Source of the DNA: Diadema setosum
Taxonomy: Eukaryota > Echinodermata > Echinoidea > Diadematoida > Diadematidae
Length of the DNA stretch: 64,000 bases
Assembly: GCF_964275005.1 (NCBI RefSeq)
Contig: NC_092698.1
Coordinates: 27,461,447-27,525,446, forward strand
Direction of reading: 5' to 3'
A program made the translations under genes and the position numbers. Shown one piece after another: positions 57,231 to 64,000 of this stretch. The notes beneath the pieces are model-generated. The model saw only the letters and a list, made by a program, of their open reading frames with translations, did not search any database and was not told the origin of the DNA. Positions within the stretch are counted from its first letter, which is position 1, and each line of letters starts with the position of its first letter.

Positions 57231-58022
57231 AGTTACGTTCAGACGGCAGGCCCTAACCTCGAGGTTTAGCTCTTGCTCTCTAACTACGACGTGTGTCCAC
57301 TCGACAAATCTTAACCTCGAGGTTACGAAACCTCGAGGTTAAGCTTCTGCCCCCCGTAACTACGAGTCGGTCCCACTCAATGTTAAACCCACAAAACCGG
57401 AAGTTTCAGCCCACACTGCTAACAAGACGTCTATTTCTTCTTTAGTCCAACCCTGTCGGACTCGCTTACTGGTACTCTTTCCCACCGGCGGCACCAGCTT
57501 CCTCTGTCATGGTATGCAGAGATAGCACTGCACTGATGACTTTATGCTTTATGAAGATATTCGTCGAAAACAATTTTTAGCGTCGGAGAAGAATATAGAA
57601 TACAGTAGCGAGTTCGACGTGTTCAGTTTCAGAGATCAAGCGCATGGGAAGAAAAGATGGTGTTGTTGTGATGTGCGTCATAGGTTTTTCACCTCGGGCG
57701 CACGTGTAGTGTATTTATGGTGTACGTTTGGGAGGTTGACCCGGAAGCAGAGGGAAATTGTGGGGGCTGGAGTTCATGGCGAGGTCACTCTTAACTTCGA
57801 GTTTGTTGTTTTTTGTGTCTACACGGTGCTTAACTATGAGTGTGGACCCCCCCCCCCCCAGCTCGTGGTTAGAGCGCTAACCATAAGATTTCTCGTGGCT
57901 CGAAACATCGAGCAAACCTTGAGGTTTGCTAACTACGAGTGCGTCTTCACGGTCCCTAACTACAAGCTCTAACCTCCAAGTTTCCTAACCTCGAGGTTAA
58001 GGGCTCCCGTCTGAACGTAACT
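57231..58022 (+). mobile_element. AGTTACGTTCAGACGG element, forward copy (792 bp)
   Basis: Ends AGTTACGTTCAGACGG and CCGTCTGAACGTAACT, flanked by ATT (57228-57230, 58023-58025). The subterminal regions are full of AACCTCGAGGTT palindromes. A frame within reads YEDIRRKQFLASEKNIEYSS then EFDVFSFRDQAHGK, shared with the second copy, so it may derive from an element protein. Compared with the copy at 58503 it lacks 64 bp. Confidence 0.9.
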
Positions 58023-58502
58023 ATTGGGAGTGATGCTTGTTGCTGCCCTATCAGCTATGAGCAACACCCATCCCTACTCAGGCAACATGCACTTTATGGA
58101 AAATTTTGTCCTGTAGGATTGTGCCAGAGATTTTGGGTGTAGATACAGAGAATCAGAAGGTCAGATATTGCGTGAGACATTGTTTTGACTCCTAATCTTT
58201 CAGTTGTTGTGTGGTGCCATGAAATCCATCAGAAAAGCCCCCCTGCAAATTGGTTTTCAGTGTTCTATATTTCTACATCCTTTCACCAATGATAGCACAA
58301 GATTATTTCCTGCTGTACCCATCTGATGGGTGAATGTCCCCACTCAATCTAACCATCTATATTAGGCCTCTACAAATCAAGAGAAAAATACAAACTAAAT
58401 TGTTTAGAATGATGATAGAAACCTTGTATGATGTAAAAGGGAAAAAAAAGAGTCTACTAAATAAAGGGCAATCAACTCAGTAATCACGTACATGTATATA
58501 AT

Positions 58503-59337
58503 AGTTACGTTCAGACGGGAGCCCTTAACCTCGAAGTTAGGAAACTTCGAGGTTAGAGCTTGTAGTTAGGGACCGTGAAGACGCACTTGTAGTTAGCAAA
58601 CCTCGAGGTTTGCTCGATGTTTCGAGCCACGAGAAATCTTATGGTTAGCGCTCTAACCACGAGCCGCGGGGGGTCCCCACTCGTATTTAAGCACCGTGTG
58701 GACACAAAAAACAACGAACTCGAAGTTAAGAGTGACCTCGCCATAAACTCCAGCCCCCACAATTTCCCTCTGCTTCCGGGTCAACCTCCCAAACGTACAC
58801 CACAAATACACTACACGTGAAACACCTATGACGCACGACACAACATCATCTTTTCTTCCCTTCTCTTCTTCTTCTTAGGGTTACGCCCACATCCTTCACA
58901 CTTGAAGATTATTGTAGGCTTCCCATGCGCTTGATCTCTGAAACTGAACATGTCGAACTCGCTACTGTATTCTATATTCTTCTCCGACGCTAAAAAAATG
59001 TTCCGACGAATATCTTCATAAAGGCATAAAGTCATCAGTGCAGTGCTATCTCTGCATACCATGACAGAGAACAAGAGTACCTGTAAGCGAGTCCGACAGG
59101 GTTGGACTAAAGAATAAATAGACGTCTTGTTAGTAGTGTGGGCTGAAACTTCCGGTTTTGTGGTTTTAACATCGAGTGGGACCCACTCGTAGTTACGGGG
59201 GGCAGAAGCTCTACCTCGAGGTTTCGTAACCTCGAGGTTAAGATTCGTCGTGTGGACACACATCGTAGTTAGGGGGCAAGAGCTAAACCTCGAGGTTTCC
59301 TAACCTCGAGGTTAGGGCCTGCCGTCTGAACGTAACT
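58503..59337 (-). mobile_element. AGTTACGTTCAGACGG element, inverted copy (835 bp)
   Basis: Same ends as 57231-58022 but in opposite orientation, flanked by AAT (58500-58502, 59338-59340). The minus-strand frame continues from DQAHGK into PTIIFKCEGCGRNPKKKKRR, a CxxC plus basic stretch missing from the other copy. Different target duplications show that the two copies inserted separately, so they are not halves of one element. Confidence 0.9.
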
Positions 59338-59806
59338 AATGTGATTTGGAGATTATTTGTTGTTGTTTTTTTGTCTAATTGTGTACCATAGTTAATGATT
59401 TATCTTTGTGTGATTTTGTTGTTGCTTTTTCTTCAAGGGGATAGGATTTTGTGTTTTTGAGCATACCGATTGATTGCCTAGTAATTTGGAAAAGTCAGAA
59501 AGTTATGTCAGACCAAATTGCAAGTGGGACATTGGGCTAATGTTTGTGTTATCTGATATTTATGCTAACTGGAAATGTGAGGTCAGTGCATTAATATCTT
59601 TGGCTCAGCTCTTGGAGCTTTCCCCATAGACGTAGACGTGAAAAAGATCCATTTGAGCCAAGATTTACCACACCTATCTTTCCTGGTATCTGTTTGAAAG
59701 GTAGCACAGAGGATTACTAAAAAGATAGTCATCAAAATCAGCCTAGCAACTTCGCAGAGATGCCAACTGTTGATTTGTTTTTTCAGTATTTTCTACTGGC
59801 GTGGTT

Positions 59807-60093
59807 CCCCCCCCCCCCCCAAAAAAAAAAAAAAAAAATCAAAAACTGCAAGTTTCATGGCAAATGCAAATGTTCCCAAATTGTATTGCTACACTTGTCT
59901 ATTGCAGGAAAGGTGAAAATACTGTCCCCCCCCCCCCCAAAAAAAAAAAAAAAAGATGCCTTTTCAACTCTCAGAATACTGTGGTGCTGTTTACATGGTT
60001 GGCATTCCTGACTTCAGGAAGATTTTATCAAAACTGCTTTTTTTTTTTCTTTGTTTGTTTGTTTGTTTGGTTTTTTTTTTGGGGGGGGGGGGG
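59807..60093. repeat. Cluster of three homopolymer junctions
   Basis: C14-A18 at 59807-59838, C13-A16 at 59926-59954 and T10-G13 at 60071-60093. The first two are in the same direction and the third is reversed. Confidence 0.9.
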
Positions 60094-61279
60094 TTATTGA
60101 TGTAGTTATATGACCATTCATGGACAACATTCAGACCTCAATTATCTGGCAATCACTTTTATGAATCTCTCAACTGTCATGACATGGGCTAACATATGAC
60201 TTTCTTTAAGTTATAATTTGTTTTCAATACAACACTTTTCCAAACCCACATACAAAGCAGTGACTCTCTTGCAAATAGACAATAGGAAGGACGGGGAATA
60301 AAAGTTGATCATGGTGGTGAGACGCATGTTACGCCATTCTCTTTCATATCCTCTCCTCATGCAGCTTGAACCATGCATGAATTTTGCTGATTGCAGCAGT
60401 CAATGTCAGACAAGTGCCAGGTGCCATGATTTTGCATGCCACGTGTCTTCATTATGGGATTTAAGCCACGTTCACACATACAAAATAGTGGGATGACAAT
60501 TGCGCTCCTAATCTTGTGATATTTTGCCAGTGTTTACACAGTCAGAAATTAGGGGATAGTGATCATGCTCCAATTCTAGAGATTTTTTGTGAGTGCTCAG
60601 TTGGACAGAAATAGCTCACTAATTACCAATCAACAAATCTATTGTTCTTGCACCTCACAGTGATGTGGTGTGCACTTTGTGTAACGATGTGATTTTAAAT
60701 CTTTAGATTATAGGCCCAGCATTCACCCTAACTGCGGGGCAAATTAGCGCACTAATTCAGAAATAAGCACAACATTTTGTGGGATTGGCATTGTGACGCT
60801 GATTGCGCTAATTTGTGAATTTTTGTGTCCACCTGTTCAAAAATCTCAAAATTGAGATCATGATGTACAAATCTCATGATTTGTATCCTGCTAATTTGTT
60901 TACATGTGAATCCCTGTATTACGTATGAATGTATTTATTTTTTCAGTGCCTTGAATGTGCAGCTGATGTACATTTCACTAGTTGCCCTATGAAGTCTTTT
61001 TCTTTTAACCTTTGGCTAGCAGTAGTTAACAGCGTGCAGACTCAGTTTTGTTTGTTTGTTTGTTTGTTTGTTTTTTTTAGTAGCTAGCCTACTTTATGTT
61101 ACAGGGTCAAATCAATCTAACTATGTTCACCACACTTACTCCTCTAATGATTTTTGCTAGAGCCCAGTACTAAGACTAAGCTACGTAGCACCCTACTCAT
61201 GATCATCAAGGCAAGGAAAGGGTAGAATTAATGAACAAATAGGGAAAGCATTGTACTTCCAGGTGGGTACATTACCATC

Positions 61280-61981
61280 TGACCCCGCGTTCAAATTGGT
61301 CCCCGCGACGCGGGGAAAGTCCCGAGCTGTGGGACTTTCTCCTCAAAAACCATAATCACTGCGTTCACATTGTCCCCCGCGCCGCGGGGAAAGTCCCGAG
61401 CTGTGGGACTTTCTCCTCCAAAACCATAATGTGAACGCTCGCTGGGACTTGTCCCCTCGTCCCCGCGAATCAAGTCGGGTACGGGGACAAGATTTGGAGG
61501 GGAGAGTGACCTTGGGGCGAAATTGATAGCGTCCAGCTGTGGTCATCAAATGTGCGCATGCGCTATGCCTGGCAGAGCTCGCCCCAAGCCCCAATTGCCC
61601 CCACAGCTCGGGGACAGATGAGATACCAATGTGAACGGTCAGTCGTAAAAAAGATAAGATCTCTTGAGGCTGTCCCCGCGACGCGGGGAATGTGAACGCT
61701 CGCTGGGACTTGTCCCCTCGTCCCCGCGAAGCAAGTCGGGTACGGGGACAAGATTTGGAGGGGAGAGTGACCTTGGGGCGCAATTGATAGCGTCCAGCTG
61801 TCGTCATCAAATGTGCGCATGCGCTATGCCTGGATTCAAGTGGCAGAGCTCGCTCCAAGCCCCAAAATGCCCCCACAGCTCGGGGACAGATGAGATACCA
61901 ATGTGAACGGTCAGTCGTAAAAAAGATAAGATCTCTTGTGGCTGTCCCCGCGTCGCGGGGACCAATGTGAACGCGGGGTCA
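61280..61981. mobile_element. GACCCCGCGTTCA element with duplicated interior
   Basis: Left end TGACCCCGCGTTCAAATTGG then TCCCCGCGACGCGGGG, mirrored at the right by CCCCGCGTCGCGGGGACC, AATGTGAACGCGGGGTCA. The interior holds two direct copies of a 261-bp unit starting at GTGAACGCTCGCTGGGACTT (61431 and 61692). No clear target duplication. The long translated frames here are repeat translations. Confidence 0.85.
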
Positions 61982-62375
61982 GGTGAGGTTAGGGAGTTGA
62001 ATAAACAAATAGCATCACTGATATGTGCTGGACTGGGTCATGCACTTTTGTTTGATGATGTGCTGCTGCACATGGCTGATGGAGTGGGGGCTCTTTGTTG
62101 TTGTTTTCTGTGTTTTGTTTTTTTTCTCCCACACCTGCCAAACCAGCCATTCTTGCTGATAGTGCTGATCTTCCTCCTAACTAAGAGATATGCAAAGAAT
62201 TGCTGATCATGCACAATCAGATCGGAATGGGCTGCCATTACAATCACTGGTTGCAGCATTAATTTTCCACACATTTCATTGTTTCCCCATCATTCGAATA
62301 ATCAAACATAAAAATATCATGTCAATCCTCATAGTAATATTAGTGAGCCGTGATGCTAATCCTAAAACGTAGCCA

Positions 62376-62580
62376 CTGTATACGCTGTTATTTTCGCATA
62401 CAGATATTTTTGCGAATGAGGAGATCATGGATATTTTCGTGAATTGACACAGAGACCTTCATAAGCGCACTATTACCTTAGTGCATGGTGACATTTTCGT
62501 GTGTTGTTAAATTCGCGGTCCAACTGTGATTCACGAAATTCGCAAAAATTAAACCTTTGCGAAAATAACAGCTTATACAG
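62376..62580. mobile_element. TTCGCG mini-element, copy E
   Basis: Starts CTGTATACGCTGTTATTTTC and ends GAAAATAACAGCTTATACAG. The right flank is TA and the left flank is CA, so the duplication is imperfect. The interior includes AATTCGCGGTCC and TTTTGCGAATGAGG. Confidence 0.9.
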
Positions 62581-63135
62581 TATTAGGAAAAATATGTTCT
62601 GCACATGCATGACATATCTTTTCCCATCGACCAACCCAGAGGAAGCACATCATAAACACTTTATAACATCGCAAATCTGAAGAGCTCGCTAGTACATCAA
62701 CAGTTCTTTGTGTGTATCCCTATCAAAACCTCAAGCTAGTGTTGTGCTTGATCAGATAATGTTTATCCGACAATGACTGGACATCATTGTTGGATTGCAT
62801 TGTACAGGTATTTTTAATAATTGAAAATTGAATATGATTTCAGAATCATGTGAATTTTGTAAAGCCTCTTATGATAGTGGTTGTATAGAAAATGCCCCAT
62901 CCGACATTATGCAAACGAACAATTTGCATGACAAGGTTGTTATTTTTTTTTTATTATTTCATCTAGATGCTGTCACTAATGCTGATAAACATAATGTACA
63001 TTTTTTTTTGTGCTTGTTTTCTTTTTGTGGTTTTAGTTAAGGAAAGTTTCAAAACTGTGTCAGGTAGCGTACCATGTGTCCATGGGATGCCTTTGTGTTT
63101 ACCTGTTGTGAAGCAGAAAGATCAAGAGTGACCTG

Positions 63136-63282
63136 GGCCCCGTTTCATAAAACTTGTTATCAAGAACAAGTTACAATATTTGTTACAAGCTACTGAAACC
63201 CTTGCATCTGATTGGCTTAGAGCAAATTTGTCATAGAAATGTGGCAGTTGTTACTAATAACAATTTTATGACACGGGAACCA
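63136..63282. repeat. GGGCCCCGTTTCATAA foldback-like repeat
   Basis: Begins GGGCCCCGTTTCATAAAACT then TGTTA, and ends TAACAATTTTATGACACGGG, i.e. imperfect inverted ends around a 147-bp unit that includes GAACAAGTTACAATATTTGT. A diverged relative is at 41744. Confidence 0.65.
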
Positions 63283-63542
63283 GGACAATATGCTGCTGGG
63301 GTCATATCCTTATGCTTTTGTTTTGTTTTTGGTAGTGTGCTGTTCTGTTCTGCAGCATTTTTCATGGGATATGGGATGGTATTTTGTATTTTTCAGCAAT
63401 TTCATGCATGATGTCAGACTTATGGTTTGCTCTGTTTCACTTTTTTTTTTCAATTTCTTCCTGGAAGTGCCAGCCTTGCAGGAAATTATTGGAAGCATGC
63501 TGAAATTCAATATTGCATAAAATGAAATCAGTCATAATGATA

Positions 63543-63580
63543 ACACTACTACCACTTCTACTATTATTACTACTACTGCT
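63543..63580. repeat. ACT/ATT trinucleotide repeat
   Basis: A short run of CTACTA/CTATTA-type triplets. Confidence 0.7.
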
Positions 63581-63943
63581 AGAAATGATAATAAGCATAA
63601 ACTTAAAGAATCACATCAAGATTTTGATCATATTAAGCATATTAACATTATAGTAAGCGTAAACGTTAAGAATTGCATCAAGTTATTTTGTCAACAGGAA
63701 ACATAGCGATAGAGCTTTGTTTCTTTTGTTTCAATCAGAAGAACTATTGCACAGTTACAACTGTATGAGCAAAGCGTCTCAGTGATACAATGCTTGAGTA
63801 ACTGTTGTCCTCTTCTTTTTTCACCCATGTATCTGAGTGGATAGGTAATGGAATATATCATCCCATCTTGAACATAGACTGCATTTTGACTGTGTGTGAG
63901 TTCAATACCTTTTCTGCTTCTACTACTTCTACAAAGCATGACA

Positions 63944-64000
63944 CAGGGGTGGATCCAGGAATTCTGTAAAGGAGGGGGGGGGGGGGGCGTGACTAATATT
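63944..64000. mobile_element. GGATCC mini-element (copy 3), cut by the window edge
   Basis: Starts CAGGGGTGGATCCAGGAATT then a G-run, like the left end of the copy at 40721. The rest lies outside the window. Confidence 0.75.

Larger units (their letters stand above)
53784..64000. other. Region right of PPCS exon 5 (presumed intron 5, repeat-rich)
   Basis: No exon recognised on either strand. It contains a four-unit tandem repeat (55474-56260), a G-run/C-run hairpin (about 56489-56524), two inverted 0.8-kb elements (57231-59337), three homopolymer junctions (59807-60093), a 0.7-kb element (61280-61981), TTCGCG copy E (62376-62580), a GGGCCCCGTTTCATAA repeat (63136-63282) and the start of a GGATCC element (63944-64000). 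Since the last PPCS exon is absent, this is probably intron, but that depends on sequence outside the window. Confidence 0.6.

Noticed and set aside
57544..57972. 142-codon frame as a host gene
   Set aside because: It is inside a delimited transposon and the other copy has a frameshift relative to it; treated as element remnant.
61291..61906. Frames up to 177 codons on both strands
   Set aside because: They lie wholly inside the GC-rich transposon and repeat themselves with its 261-bp duplication; no protein motif.

Overview
This is a window of an animal nuclear genome. Three things show this: split genes with GT..AG introns, conserved mitochondrial/cytosolic metabolic enzymes, and many non-autonomous transposons with homopolymer and microsatellite tracts. 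Background composition is AT-rich. The repeat repertoire includes TTCGCG-rich mini-elements with TA duplications, elements starting AGGCCCGGTCACACC, elements reading GGGCCCCGTTTCATAA, and TGTGACC..CACAAAAC foldbacks. It resembles what I associate with echinoderms, most likely a sea urchin. That assignment is an inference from pattern memory, not a search.

Layout. (1) 1-8074: the 3' end of a plus-strand gene. Only its last coding exon (7823-8074, a basic Ala/Arg/Lys-rich tail) is convincing; the product is not recognised. (2) 8075-23030: about 15 kb with no recognisable coding sequence, between two convergent genes. (3) 23031-40015, minus strand: a complete nine-coding-exon gene for mitochondrial 3-hydroxyisobutyryl-CoA hydrolase (HIBCH, valine breakdown). 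It encodes 382 residues, including a 29-nt first coding exon that the open-reading-frame scan misses and a 9.4-kb first intron. (4) 40016-42805: a divergent intergenic interval packed with nested repeats and the decayed C-terminus of a non-LTR retrotransposon reverse transcriptase. (5) 42806 to the right edge, plus strand: phosphopantothenoylcysteine synthetase (PPCS, coenzyme A biosynthesis). Five exons encode 251 residues; the final exon(s) were not found and probably lie beyond the window.

The two identified genes both handle coenzyme A chemistry: PPCS makes the cofactor and HIBCH releases it from a valine catabolite. They are arranged head to head about 2.8 kb apart. I regard this as a curiosity, not proof of co-regulation.

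The most informative structures are repeats. A decayed copy of PPCS 5' leader + exon 1 + intron-1 start lies inside HIBCH intron 1. It carries a TTCGCG mini-element at a position where the real PPCS gene shows the empty target site, so the TA target duplication can be read directly. Five members of that family occur here. Other elements show clean ends: an AGGCCCGG element with a TCA duplication; a pair of inverted 0.8-kb elements with ATT and AAT duplications, one carrying a 64-bp deletion between GGGAAG repeats; a GACCCCG element with a TTA duplication, a nested inner element and an abutting mini-element; a telomere-like TTAGGG tract inside a terminal-inverted-repeat element that is itself invaded; and near-complete foldbacks in introns of both genes. 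I found no CRISPR array, tRNA, rRNA, intact transposase or novel multi-gene system.
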